Notes under the pieces: generated by a model
What the model was told of the DNA's origin: nothing
What the model saw: the letters and a program-made list of their open reading frames with translations, nothing else
The model's database searches: none
Position numbers and translations under genes: made by a program
Origin: Craspedostauros australis
Lineage: Eukaryota; Bacillariophyta; Bacillariophyceae; Mastogloiales; Achnanthaceae
Direction of reading: 5' to 3'
DNA: 64,000 nt
NCBI GenBank assembly: GCA_026770025.1
Contig: JAMXDE010000003.1
Span: 248,001 to 312,000 of the forward strand
Part shown: one piece after another, positions 32,708 to 43,673 of the stretch
How positions within the stretch are numbered: position 1 is the stretch's first letter
Layout of the letters: each line of letters begins with the position of its first letter

Positions 32708-33967
32708 ATGCCGAATGTTTCCAACCAGCAACTCTTTGCTGCTACCTGTGCAGGTCACTTGTGGGTGTTGAAGGAATGGAAGAAGCAGAACACTACGCAG
32801 AATGAAGTATTTGATGTCAACTGCAAAGACAGCGATGGTTGGACTCTCCTTCATCGGGCATGCTACAACGGCCACCTGGAGTGCGTGAAGTACCTCATCG
32901 AATCATGCAAGGCCAACGCCAACCGCAAAAACAAAGGTTCCACTCCCCTCCATCGGGCATGCTGCGAAGGCCACCTGGAGTGCGTGAAGTACCTCATCGA
33001 ATCATGCGGGGCCGACGCCAACCGCAAAAACATCAATGGTTCCACTCCCCTCCATTGGGCATGCTGCGAAGGCCACCTGGAGTGTGTGAAGTACCTCATC
33101 GAATCATGCAAGGCCGACGCCAACTGCCAAAACAACAAAGGTTCCACTCCCCTTCATCGGGCATGCTGCGAAGGCCACCTGGAGTGTGTGAAGTACCTCA
33201 TCGAATCATGCAAGGCTGACGCCAACTGCCAAAACAACAATGGTTCCACTCCCCTCCATTGGGCATGCTACGAAGGTCACCTGGAGTGTGTGAAGTACCT
33301 CATCGAATCATACGGGGCGGACACCAACTGGAGCAACAACAATGGTGACACTCCCCTCCATGAGGCATGCTGCAAAGGTCACCTGGAGTGTGTGAAGTAC
33401 CTCATCGAGTCATGCAAGGTTGACGCCAACTGCCAAAACAACAATGGTTTCACTCCCCTCCATGATGCATGCTACGAAGGTCACCTGGAGTGTGTGAAGT
33501 ACCTCATCAATTCATGTGGGGCGATCATCAACTGCCAAAACAACGGTGGTTCCACTCCCCTTCATCAGGCATGTGACAAGGGTCACCTGGAGTGTGTGAA
33601 GTACCTCATCGAATCAGGTGCGGCCAACATCAACTGCCAAAGTACCCATGGTTCCACTCCCCTTCATAAGGCATGCTCCAACGGCCACCTGGAGTGTGTC
33701 GAGTACCTCGTTGCATCAGCCAATGCCAACATCAACATCCAAAACAACAACAACAAAACGCCCCTCCATATGATCGACGCAACACTTCAATTCAAGATGA
33801 TAAGCCATCTCAATCATCTGAGTCACTGCAACTCACAGCAGCAGCAGCAGTTGAATCAGAAGGAGCAGGAGAACGACCAACTGAAGCAGCAGTTGGAACA
33901 GCAGAAGGAAGAAATGCAGCGCATGCTCTCGACAAGTCAACGGGAGGACGAACAACTGAAACTTTAG
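32708..33967 (+). CDS. Ankyrin-repeat protein, copy C
   Basis: ORF of 419 codons: cap (MPNVSNQQLFAATCAGHL), about ten 34-residue ankyrin repeats, the most regular array in the family, then a Gln/Glu-rich coiled coil (QQQQQLNQKEQENDQLKQQL and following). It ends at a TAG at 33965. Directly after that TAG the same frame goes on through KQHLKISINQDRRAAL into a BTB domain. Read-through would therefore yield an ankyrin-coiled coil-BTB protein, as the layout of copy A predicts. Whether TAG is a plain mutation or is tolerated cannot be told here. Position 7 of each repeat after TPLH is Arg, Trp, Glu, Asp, Gln or Lys in turn. Confidence 0.85.
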   Translation: MPNVSNQQLFAATCAGHLWVLKEWKKQNTTQNEVFDVNCKDSDGWTLLHRACYNGHLECVKYLIESCKANANRKNKGSTPLHRACCEGHLECVKYLIESCGADANRKNINGSTPLHWACCEGHLECVKYLIESCKADANCQNNKGSTPLHRACCEGHLECVKYLIESCKADANCQNNNGSTPLHWACYEGHLECVKYLIESYGADTNWSNNNGDTPLHEACCKGHLECVKYLIESCKVDANCQNNNGFTPLHDACYEGHLECVKYLINSCGAIINCQNNGGSTPLHQACDKGHLECVKYLIESGAANINCQSTHGSTPLHKACSNGHLECVEYLVASANANINIQNNNNKTPLHMIDATLQFKMISHLNHLSHCNSQQQQQLNQKEQENDQLKQQLEQQKEEMQRMLSTSQREDEQLKL

Positions 33968-35160
33968 TTGAAACAACATCTCAAGATCAGCATCAACCAA
34001 GATCGTCGTGCCGCTCTTCGTGCTGAGGCCATCACAGACGTTTCCTTCCTGTACGGACAAGGGGACAGCCAACACGCAATCAAGGCAAACTCCGGAGTCC
34101 TCGTGGTCACTGTCCCATCCATCGAGATATTGAGCAGCTCTGGAATCCAACATCAATGCGCTCACGATGGCGCTCACGATGGCGCTCACGATAGAACTGA
34201 ACCCATCCAAACAACCATCCCTCTTCCCAACTTTCAACCACAACACGTCCGATACGTCCTCCAATGCATCTACACATGTGAGATATCCTTTGACAACAAC
34301 ACTCATGGCGACACTGACGATGATGACACAAATCAGCCAACTCCCACCCTCAATTGACAGGCGTGGGATCATATGGTATCCGAGCCTCGGACGCGGGATG
34401 CGATAGTATCATAGACTCAGAAAGCACTGAAGCCTAGCACTACCGCCCCGGACAACATTCCATTTCAAACCGGACCCTGGAGGAAAGGCATGATAGGTTC
34501 AAACTGTCCTGCCTCATCAATAACATCGCCAACATGGATGTACGATCCATACAAACCAAAAAAGGAGAAACTTCAGAGAGCAGAACAAACGCAAAGAAAC
34601 TCAATGAAGCAACATCCATACAAAAACAACTCACAATTTAGTTTCATAGTTACATTGCATTCCTAGGTTACTAGTTGTCGCCAATGAGCCAGGCAGAGTC
34701 CTTGTCCAAAACAGGCAAATCCACTGCTGGGAAACAACAACATGACGATCTGCAACAACTGATCCTTGTGGCCAACGAGTTCGGCTTCTGGCGACTCAAA
34801 CTTGTTCTTGAAGCGGAGTTGGCCCGCAAGCATCTCACCAAGAGCACCGTGATAGATGCATTGATATTCGCTGATCATCACAACTGCTTGGTGTTGAAGG
34901 ATGCAGCAATGAGAATGGCAGCTGAAAATGAGAAAGATATGTTAACCCATCCAGATTTCAGCAAGCTGATTCTGCAACCCCAACTGATGAGAGACATTCA
35001 TGTCCTCCGCGGTGGGGGAGCGGAGAGCGATGGTATTGATGATGAGTACAGTTGTATGTCCATGATGGAGCTGTACAAGGTTGTAGATGAGGATGAGGGT
35101 GCAGCACAAGTGGATTCATACATGGATCGAGCGACATTGGTGGACTTCGTCGCTCTCTGA
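33968..35160 (+). pseudogene. BTB domain of copy C, split by an insertion
   Basis: The N-terminal half (33968-34357) encodes TDVSFLYGQGDSQHAIKA to QCIYTCEISFDN and ends at a TGA where copies A and D have GGA. A 383-bp foreign segment (34361-34743) follows. The C-terminal half (34744-35160) resumes with DDLQQLILVANEFGFWRLKL and runs to DRATLVDFVAL. The two halves differ in frame by exactly what a 383-bp insertion would cause, so the rest is collinear with copies A and D. With the upstream TAG, the internal TGA and the insertion, this copy cannot make a normal BTB domain. The C-terminal half could in principle be translated alone from an ATG in the insert, but I consider it dead. Confidence 0.75.
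34361..34743. mobile_element. 383-bp insertion of uncertain origin within copy C
   Basis: The segment is absent from copies A and D at the matching site (…AATGGACAG/GACGATCTG…). Near its left end TGGTATCCGAGCC resembles the tRNA-iMet primer-binding site used by many Copia elements, which hints at a retroelement remnant. No clear target duplication or LTR was found. Origin unproven. Confidence 0.5.
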
Positions 35161-36713
35161 GAACCAACTCTATGAGAACCAATTGATCCAAAGCGATTGA
35201 GGTGGACGGCACTGCTGGGGAAGAGGAGTGGAGCAGTTCACTCCAGCAACGGCGCTTGAGGAGTGAACGCATCATGCAGTGGAGTAACGCAGATGACAAA
35301 GTCTGAGCAATATGGTATCAATTAGATATTCTCTATGTTGTTTTATCAAGAGAGCCTTTAGACTCGTTGATAGTGGGACCTATACGAGTAGTCGCGGTGC
35401 AGTCATAGTGCAAGGAGATGACGAGTGATCAATCCAATGCCGCATCGCACATGTCGAGTCTTGCACCGATTCAACACCAACGCCCGTGTTGAGTGAAAAG
35501 ATGAAAGTTGGTTTGCACGTGCTGAAGAGAGTGCCGCAAGCGGAACGACCACGGCATCCAACAATCACTCGATCATTGTCAAGTTCAGTTGTGCGGCGTT
35601 ATTATGTGATGGAGAGACGAGATGGCTGTGAATGTGAGTGAGAGTGTGAATGTAGGCGGGCAAGGAGCATGGAGTATGAGTGCGGTGGGGCCTCCGCCGG
35701 GTTCACATTCATATTCGTTGCCTTCACCATTGGGGCCTTGTGATACGCGAGCGTTTGCTCTGTTGTTCGGGCCAGCCATTGGGGCAGCAGATGAGCCAAG
35801 CAACGAAGCTTGAACCATGCGCCTCGCCAATTGCGCTTTGGTCATGCTTGATGCGATCGCTCGCCTCCGACGGAGTACGCGAGGCTTGATGCGGCCCAAC
35901 CACTTGGCTGGGTTGGCGACTGCCCCGGCATCCAAAGAAATGCGTCTCGTGCACAGCGCATTGGTGCCATGTGATGCTTCGCTGCCAAGCCATTGCTTTC
36001 CGCACCTCAGGACGAATTCGCCGCAGAGTGAGAGTCTTGCTCAGTGCTCCAGCTTGACAACTTGGGGATTGGCATCATCTGTCGAAAGATACGCGGAACC
36101 GAAGTCGAAGCCAAGAGATCGCGCACGTCGCCCACAAGGCGCGTGGTCCGACCTCAGCTCTCTCGTCCATCATCCGCACTTTTCCGCGCAACGTGTGTGT
36201 CTGACTTGTTCAGGCGGCGTAATTGAAGCAGCGAAGACCGCGCTCATCATCTCGGAGGTGTTTGTACCAATAGTTGTGATTGTACGAGTTGAGGGAAGTG
36301 TGCTCGTACGAGTATCGTGGTGGTCGGAAACCATGGTACACATAGCCTGTTGTGTTGTGGTGAGCGCGTCTCTTGACTGTTGTTGGCGATGCCTCCCACT
36401 TCCACGATCTTCTGTTTCTTGGATTCCTGTTCTCATTTGTTGATGCGAAGGTCATCCGTGTTTGTGTGGTTGTGACATGTATAGCTAAATGTAAAATACG
36501 AAACATCAATACGCATTCATTTGATATCAAAATCACAATTTACAAAGGTTGACAAGTTCGGCACGATGTCAGCACATGATTCCGGCGGCAAAGACACAAC
36601 AGTGAGATCCACAACGACAACAACGATCCTGCCAATCCACCCCACACACTCCTGCACCTGCAGGGGTTCCCCAAGACCGAGCCCATTGGCAGCCATCGAC
36701 CATCGCCACAGCG
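35161..36713. other. Spacer between copy C and the sulfotransferase-like gene
   Basis: The first 180 bp are the copy C 3' flank, also found inverted at 62822-63045. The palindrome CTCGTACGAG at 36303-36312 is the same 10-mer as at 20516. No gene was supported. Confidence 0.35.
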
Positions 36714-38426
36714 ATGGCTGGTGATGAGAGGCTGTGGAACAGATCTGCTTGTGATGGGAGGAAGGGGAGAAGTCGTGAAGGTGGAGGGAGAAATGCAAGA
36801 AAGGATGGAACATCACGCAAGAAAGCACCCTTGAGGATCTTTCGTGTGACTGCTGTTGCTGCGGCAGCTGCTGCGACTGTTGCCAGCATCATCATCGTGC
36901 TGACATGGACGACGTTTGTCACCTTGAAGGGCCTGCATGAGGTGGACTTATCTGCGCCGACACATCCATCTCACTTTGGTGCCTCTGGTGATGACGATGT
37001 CACAAGCAAGAGCATTGGCGGTGTGTCTGGGGAACAATCCTGGGATCATGTGGAGGATCATGTGAAGGATGATGAGAAAGGCATCATGAGAAATGACAGC
37101 CACCAAGACAACCACCAAGATGACCAGCCGTACCAAAAGCAGCAGCAGGTGAAGACACCACGCCTCATCATCCACGTCGGACCATCGAAGACGGCCACCA
37201 CCACTGTGCAGCTGGATCTCGCGGAGCTGATGGATGGCACTCTCATGAGCGACAACTATCTGTACTTCGGACGTCACAGTTTCGATTGGTCCTACAAGGG
37301 CCGCAGCATGGAGCCTCTGCACCGAATCTGGGACAAGAAGTGCATGATCGATGCTTACGGCACCTTCCTCAAAAAGAAGAGGAACAAGCAACATCAGCAA
37401 CAGCAAGCGCAGAAGCCACCCGCGACACGCAAGACACGGAAATCGCACCCACCGACCCCCAAATGCCTGTGGGAAACGAGGAGACTGCTGGATGAGCTGA
37501 GAGAGGATGGCATGTCCTTGATCATGAGCGACGAAGCGTACTCATTCTCCCAGCGGTTCCGCGACTCCGGCATCTACAATCCGGAGTTCTTTGAACATCT
37601 TCGGGATCTGCTGGAAGGATGGGATGTCACCCCGCTGGCGACGTACCGCCGCGTCTTCGAATGGTTCCTCAGCAGCACGAAGGAGGCCAACGCGAAAGCG
37701 ACGAAGGGTGTGGACGGCAAGGCCACCTTGTGGCCCAATCAAGGCGGGACGTCCACGATTCCGACCTGGGGGTTGATCCGTCTTTGGGCAGGTGACAGCG
37801 CAAGCCATTATCGACAATTCGGACATACGAGAACCAAGACCAACAAGTACACCTTCATCGATGGATCCATCCTTGCGTGGCAACCGCACGGCTTCACCGT
37901 CCGTCTGCTCAATATCCACAGACGGCGGCACATCACACAGCAGCTCCTGTGCGAGGTGATTCAGGATGCGCCCAATTCATGCCGGCACTTGGAGCAGAAG
38001 ACGAGCGGACTCGTCGCCAACAATAACGGCATGGCATGGTTCCTTTACAATCAGATCGTCTTTGCGGCGGCCGGCCGCGGGTTGATCACGGAGGATATGC
38101 AACGCAACCAAACAAGAGTTTCGATGACGAACGAGCTGATGCGGTATCATCGCGACGTGCTGAACAAGACGCTGGTGGATCTGCCGTTGGCGTGTCCCAC
38201 GGATGAAGAGCTGAAGGACTTTCTCAACATTTCTCTCACAGTTGAGCAAACCTGGATGCCGGAGTGGTACGCATTGCCAGAGGGCGAGGCAGCGCATCGT
38301 TCGGCATTCCAGAAGACCGCATATCAAGAGAGATCGTTCTGCAACATTGATGTCGACCCCTTGCTCGCAGGAACAGCGTCATGGGATGAAGTATTGGTCA
38401 AGATGAGGGATGCAACATGGGTGTGA
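36714..38426 (+). CDS. Type II membrane sulfotransferase-like protein
   Basis: Intronless ORF of 570 codons. A short basic N-terminus and one membrane segment near residues 43-68 (an Ala-rich run, then VASIIIVLTWTTFV) suggest a Golgi type II protein. After an acidic, Gln/His-rich stem, LIIHVGPSKTATTTVQLDL near residue 145 matches the 5'-phosphosulfate loop of sulfotransferases (GPxKTxTT), which use PAPS to sulfate sugars or proteins. TPLATYRRVFEWFLSS near residue 310 would be the 3'-phosphate-binding region. The insertion with KKKRNKQHQQQQAQK near residue 220 is low in complexity. Sequence between the motifs is unlike any subfamily I know. The next plus-strand gene is also a type II membrane, glycan-type enzyme. 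The specific acceptor is unknown. Confidence 0.6.
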   Translation: MAGDERLWNRSACDGRKGRSREGGGRNARKDGTSRKKAPLRIFRVTAVAAAAAATVASIIIVLTWTTFVTLKGLHEVDLSAPTHPSHFGASGDDDVTSKSIGGVSGEQSWDHVEDHVKDDEKGIMRNDSHQDNHQDDQPYQKQQQVKTPRLIIHVGPSKTATTTVQLDLAELMDGTLMSDNYLYFGRHSFDWSYKGRSMEPLHRIWDKKCMIDAYGTFLKKKRNKQHQQQQAQKPPATRKTRKSHPPTPKCLWETRRLLDELREDGMSLIMSDEAYSFSQRFRDSGIYNPEFFEHLRDLLEGWDVTPLATYRRVFEWFLSSTKEANAKATKGVDGKATLWPNQGGTSTIPTWGLIRLWAGDSASHYRQFGHTRTKTNKYTFIDGSILAWQPHGFTVRLLNIHRRRHITQQLLCEVIQDAPNSCRHLEQKTSGLVANNNGMAWFLYNQIVFAAAGRGLITEDMQRNQTRVSMTNELMRYHRDVLNKTLVDLPLACPTDEELKDFLNISLTVEQTWMPEWYALPEGEAAHRSAFQKTAYQERSFCNIDVDPLLAGTASWDEVLVKMRDATWV

Positions 38427-39167
38427 AGCATGCATGTGTGGTATGCATTGGCGCGCATGGTGTTGGTGGGAAGGGATGGCGAGGATGCTCTCCGTGAACA
38501 AACATCAAAGCGACGTAAAAAGGGCGATATGCTCGCTTCAGATCTCAACGCGTTGGTTGCCTATTCAGTCATCAACGATAGTTGCGTACTATTATATGTC
38601 CTCTGGAAACAGCAACGTTTCATTCCATGGTTGAATTTATTCATCAGCGGGTAGTTGTTGTATGACAGATCTGCAGTATGTTGGGGTTATGCTTCTCCTT
38701 GTGATTGCATTGTTGCGTTGTGGCAAGAAAACCGCGCTGCCGTTCCATGGTCATACTATTGTCGTGACAGGATGGCAAGAGGGCAGTATTTGAGCGTGTG
38801 CCAGCGAATCGGATGAGGCGTTGCGGGAAAATTGGACCAGTCACGACCACAGAGGTCACACGTGAAAGTGATTATCAACGGTCGCATTGGCGAACGCAAA
38901 ACGAGAAAACGCAACAGACAGACCTCATAGCTGCACCCAGCTGCACTCTCCCATTCTTGGACGTTGCAGACAGAGGAACAACTCCTTCATCACGCTCTCC
39001 TATACCAGACCACCCTCCTCAACAGACACAAGAGAGCCACTCGGGCACTCAAGCAATCATCGAAGTAGTCATTGGACAAGTCATCGAAATATTCATTGAA
39101 GTGGCCATCGAAGCAACCGATCGAGCGTTCACCCCAGTTAACCAAGCGACCGTTGAATCAAGCAATC
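38427..39167. other. Spacer and upstream region of the glycosyltransferase-like gene
   Basis: No independent gene recognised. An alternative upstream ATG for the next gene lies at 39072. Confidence 0.35.
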
Positions 39168-40451
39168 ATGGCGCCAGCATCAACAGCAGCAGCCCCGCAG
39201 AGATCCGGCCGCTTTTGGTTCTTTGTGGCCGTGATGGGAGGCTTCCTCCTCTCATCGCACTCGCAACAGAACATGCTCAATGTCGCATTACAAACAGCAA
39301 TGGAGACATACTCATCCAGTGGCTTTCAGTCCGTCGCGGCAGAAGAAAGGGAAGAAGTCGACGAGGTCGTGCAAGTGCAAGTGGAAGAGGCCAACGTGGA
39401 AGAATCCAACGTGGAGGAACAAGCCAACGTGGGAGGACAAGCCAACGTGGAAGAAGCCACCACGGAAGAAAGCGACAATCCAATCGACACCACCCTCATC
39501 ATCATCACCTCGCTGATTCCCACGCATCCATCGTTGCACATCATCAACCAAACCATCGCGTCGCTTCAACTCTTGCAAGGCCTGCCCAGAAACTCGCCAT
39601 TGTTCATTGCCATTGACAAACCGTTGGAGGAGAAGCAGCCGGGAGACCTCGATCGGTTGCGACAGTACATCGACAACCTCAATCGGACGTACGGCGTTCT
39701 CGATCACGTCACGCTCATCGAGGCGACGGAACACGTCGGCATCTCGGGCAACATCAAGCAGGCGCTCGATCGGGTACAGACCAAGTACCTCTACGTGATT
39801 CAGCATGATTTTGCGTTCGCCCGACCTATCAACCACACAGGGACGATTCAGGCCATGGAGCAGTATCCCAAAGACATGCGCATCGTGCGTTTCAACAAAC
39901 GTTCCAACTTCCCGGCCGGAGTGGACAAGGGAGATTGCTTCGCGATGGAGACGCCTGTGGACAACGCCAACGGATTGCATTTCACCAAAACGCAGGGGTG
40001 GTCGGATAAGTGAGTCATGTCGTATGAATCTGCATTTTTATGCATGTGCACGGTGGATGTGGACGTGAATAACTGGATGCACCGTGGATGCAACTCAGTT
40101 GCCAAGGTGGGACTACAATGGTTGCGACTTTCAATGGGCGGATTTTCTTCATTGCATCTCACAACAATCCTTTCCTCATGTCTCGCTATTCGCATCAATG
40201 TCGCTATTCGAACCTGCAGCAATCATCTCACCACGAAAGAATACTACGGGGACGCATTCGGTTTCTTCTACAAATTCTTCTCTGATAAGGGCAAAAAGAT
40301 CAACTATGGAAGACCGATGGAGTGGGTGATGATGCCAGTGGCGGCAGACAATTGCACCGTGTGGGGACCGCATCTGTATGGTGCGAAGGGAGAACCACCG
40401 ACTCTCCTGCATCTCGACGGTCGCAATACGCAGCAGTCAGAGGGACGATAG
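39168..40451 (+). CDS. Type II membrane glycosyltransferase-like protein, two exons
   Basis: Exons 39168-40009 and 40220-40451 give 357 residues. The donor GATAA|GTGAGT and acceptor CCTGCAG|CAATC join to read WSDNNHLTTKEYY, and the 210-bp intron holds an immediate stop, so splicing is needed. I chose the Met at 39168 because it sits directly before a signal anchor (FWFFVAVMGGFLLSS); 39072 is possible. An acidic stem with NVEE-type repeats follows, then a GT-A-like core: TTLIIITSLIPTHPS, IASLQLLQGL, and TKYLYVIQHDFAF, where HDF may replace the usual DxD metal motif. It ends with NCTVWGPHLYGAKG. It probably transfers a sugar in the Golgi. Family and sugar are unknown. Confidence 0.6.
40010..40219 (+). 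other. Intron of the glycosyltransferase-like gene
   Basis: 210 bp, starts GTGAGTCATG and ends ACCTGCAG. It contains TGA as the second in-frame codon, so retention would truncate the protein. Confidence 0.8.
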
Positions 40452-41174
40452 AGCACCACTGATTACGGATATGCGCATCCAAAAGGAAACGGAACGATGC
40501 GGTCCAACAACAGTCAGCTTGGAGGTTGTGCGCAAGCATGCACCAATCGCCTCTCATGGTGTCTGATGAGGACGGCCTCGGCCACTACGAGCTACGCGTG
40601 CATGATATGACCGCCCGCACATATACGCCCATGATGACTCTTGAATCATGGAGGGAGACACAACGATGGTTGGGCTCAATGACGACGGCAAATCAAGGCA
40701 TCATCGCTGCCAGCAATTCCTGCGAGGCGTAATCGAGAATGGAATCCAAGTTTCGGTGGAGCATGGCCGATTGGATTGCTCCGATGGTGCGTCCAAAGAT
40801 GCATGAAACTGTGGCTGTTGCGAACGACCACCCCAATTGGGAGTTGTTCGCACATAATAATATACTATTAATATATTTTATGTATGTGCTCGGTCATCAA
40901 GTCGAAGCGCAAACGCAACGATCGTCGCCGCGAGACAATCTCAGTTGTGGATACCTCCACGTCCAGTTTTGAACGACTCTGGTGCAGACCGCTACGTTTC
41001 AACCCAATCAGGAAGCACCTCACAAAGTCCGCAACCAGCGGCGGTTCTTCACAGAACAACCGAATACTCACTCAAGATACATTCAACAAGGAAGTTGAAA
41101 CCGAAATAGCGGCTAATACATATTTATTCACAGACACTAGTATCATCGAGTGAGGCGGATGCGGATGCAACGAC
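40452..41174. other. Spacer between convergent genes
   Basis: AT-rich patch at 40855-40880. No gene was recognised. It holds the 3' UTRs of the glycosyltransferase-like gene and the pyrophosphatase. Confidence 0.35.
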
Positions 41175-43673
41175 CTACGCGAGCTTGAAGACACCGGAAC
41201 CGTTGTTGATGGCGTAGAAGGTATCGGCGAACACCAAGGAAAGGACAGCCATCAGCTTCATCACAATGTTGAGGGCTGGTCCGGAAGTATCCTTGAATGG
41301 ATCTCCAACAGTGTCGCCAACAACGGCGGCCTTGTGGATGTCGGATCCCTTTCCTTTCAGTTCGGAGTCCGGGGACTGCTTCTCGATGTACTTCTTCGCG
41401 TTGTCCCACGCACCTCCGGAGTTGGACATGGAGATGGCCAATTGGACGGAGGCGATGAGGGAACCGACGAGGAGTCCGGAGACGGCGGTGACACCGAAGA
41501 AGATACCGGTGAGGAGCGGGGTGAAGATGACCATGGCGCCTGGTGGGACCATCTCCTTGAGGGAGGCGTTGGTGGAGATGGCGATGCAGGCATCGTAGTC
41601 TGGGCGCTCGGTTGGGTTCTCGTCCAACAAGTGTGGCTTCTCGTCGAATTGACGCTGGACCTCCATGACCATCTCCATGGCGGCAAGACCGACGGACTTC
41701 ATGGTCATGGCGGCGAAGGCGAATGGGATCATTCCTCCGCAGATCAGGAAGGCGAAGGTGAGTGGCTCGAGCATGTTGACACCGTTAGCGAAGAGGGCAT
41801 CCTCAGAGGAGTGACGGATACGGGTGACGAAGGCACCGAAGAGGGCAAGGGAGACGAGGGCGGCAGATCCGATGGCGAATCCCTTTCCGATGGCAGCGGT
41901 GGTGTTTCCGGCGGCATCGAGGGCATCAGTCTTTTCGCGGACGCTTGGGTGGAGCTCGGCCATCTCGGCGATTCCTGTAGAGCGGAAAAAGCGCCACGAA
42001 GGTGTTCGTTATTGTAGTTGCAGTAGATCGCGGATACGCCATTGGCAAACACGGCCACCGAGAGAATTGCGTTTCGAATTGCCGACGAGGCAGAAGGAAT
42101 AGATGCGAGGAATGGTGAGCGTTCTGACACGAGCGATACCATTGCGGTCTGTGCATAAGCGCACGCACGCAAAACGAGTCGATCCGCCGAAACCAACAGA
42201 AACAGCAATCGTGAACGTACCTCCGGCATTGTCACAGACTGGTCCGTAAACATCGATGGTCAATCCAGTGGCGAGGTTGGAGAGGAAGCCGATGGCGGCG
42301 AGGGCAACTCCGTACATGTCGCACAAGTCGAAGGCGGCGTAGATGACAAGGGCCAGGACAAGGACTGGGATGATGGCGGACTTGAATCCGAGGGCGATTC
42401 CGTAGATCATGTTGGTGGCGGCGCCGGTCTTGCAGCTGTTGGCGACCTCGCGGACTGGGGCGTAGGAGTGGGAAGTGTAGTACTCGGTGACGAGTCCGAT
42501 GATGAGGCCTCCGAATGCACCCATGATGACGCAGGAAGCAGCCTGGATTGGATTAAGGGTGAGGACCTTGGTTCCGACGACAGCCTGGAGCTCGAACTCG
42601 TCTGGGAGGAAGTGCTTGGCGGCGAGGATGACGGCTGGGACCATGACGACGGTAGTGCTGATGAGCTGGACCTTGAGGGCGCTCTCGACGTCGGACTCGG
42701 CCTTGACGGGCTTGATGTGGGTGGCGATGAAGGAGCAGAGGAGGCAGACGAAGATACCGACGGCGGAGACGATAATTGGGAAGACCATACCGTCCCATCC
42801 GGCGGAGCTCTGTCCGATGCTGCTTCCGATGACGAGAGCGGCGCAAGTGGACTCGGCGAAGGATCCGAAGAGATCGGATCCCATACCGGCGACATCTCCG
42901 ACGTTGTCACCGACGTTGTCGGCGATGGTGGCTGGGTTGCGTGGATCATCCTCTGGGATTCCGTGGACGACCTTTCCGACCAAATCGGCTCCGACATCGG
43001 CGGCCTTGGTGTAGATACCACCACCGACACGTCCGAACATGGCAATGACGGATCCTCCGAGACCGTATCCGGTGATGCACTCAGTGAGGTAGAGCCAGTC
43101 GGCTGGTTCGGAGTACTTGATGCGGAAGAGGAGGAGGGTTCCGTAGAGCATGATCATTCCAAGACCGCAGAGGGCGAATCCCATGACGGCTCCGGCGCGG
43201 AAGGCGGTGTTGAAGCAGGCGGTCCATCCTGGCTGCTGGGCAGAGACGGTGGTGCGGACGTTGGAGTAGACGGCGACCTTCATGCCCAAGTATCCACTGG
43301 CCATGGAGGTGAAGGCACCGAGAAGGAAGCTGACGGCGGTGAAGGAACCCTGGACGACGTCGGAGGAGCCCCAGGACACGAGAGCGAGGATGATGACAGC
43401 GAAGACGATGACGAACCAGAAGCAGACGGTGTACTCGGCGCGGAGGAAGGATTCGGCTCCCTCGTAGATGGCCTCGTAAATCTCATTGAGACGAGTGGTG
43501 GTGGTCTCATCGTCTCCGTTGGAGAGAAGGCCGGATTCTTCTCCCTCGGGTCCTCCTCCGGAGCGGATTGGGATCTTGGAGATGATATGGAACTGTGCGA
43601 GGGCCCAAAGCAGGGCGACCACGCTAGCTGCGACGATCAGCACAGTGGCTGGTGACTGTGATCCCAATGTCAT
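41175..43673 (-). CDS. K+-dependent H+-translocating inorganic pyrophosphatase
   Basis: Exon 1 runs from 43673 down to 42221 and exon 2 from 41974 down to 41175 (750 residues). Junctions GGAG|GTACGT and CTACAG|GAATC restore [14 protein letters not shown]. The enzyme hydrolyses pyrophosphate and pumps protons into vacuoles or acidocalcisomes. Hallmarks: [40 protein letters not shown], and near the C-terminus [28 protein letters not shown] carries Ala where K+-independent enzymes have Lys, which places it in the K+-dependent type I group. About 16 hydrophobic segments are visible, the usual number. I chose the Met at 43673 ([17 protein letters not shown]); 43775 would add 34 Thr/Asn-rich residues. 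Codons are strongly biased (GGA, TCC, ACC, AAG), as in a highly expressed gene. Confidence 0.97.
41975..42220 (-). other. Intron of the proton pyrophosphatase gene
   Basis: 246 bp, minus-strand GTACGTTCAC to TCCGCTCTACAG. The flanking exons join in phase within a conserved block. Confidence 0.9.

Noticed and set aside
42468-43655. 395-codon plus-strand reading rich in Asp and Gly
   Set aside because: It is the antisense shadow of the strongly codon-biased pyrophosphatase exon.
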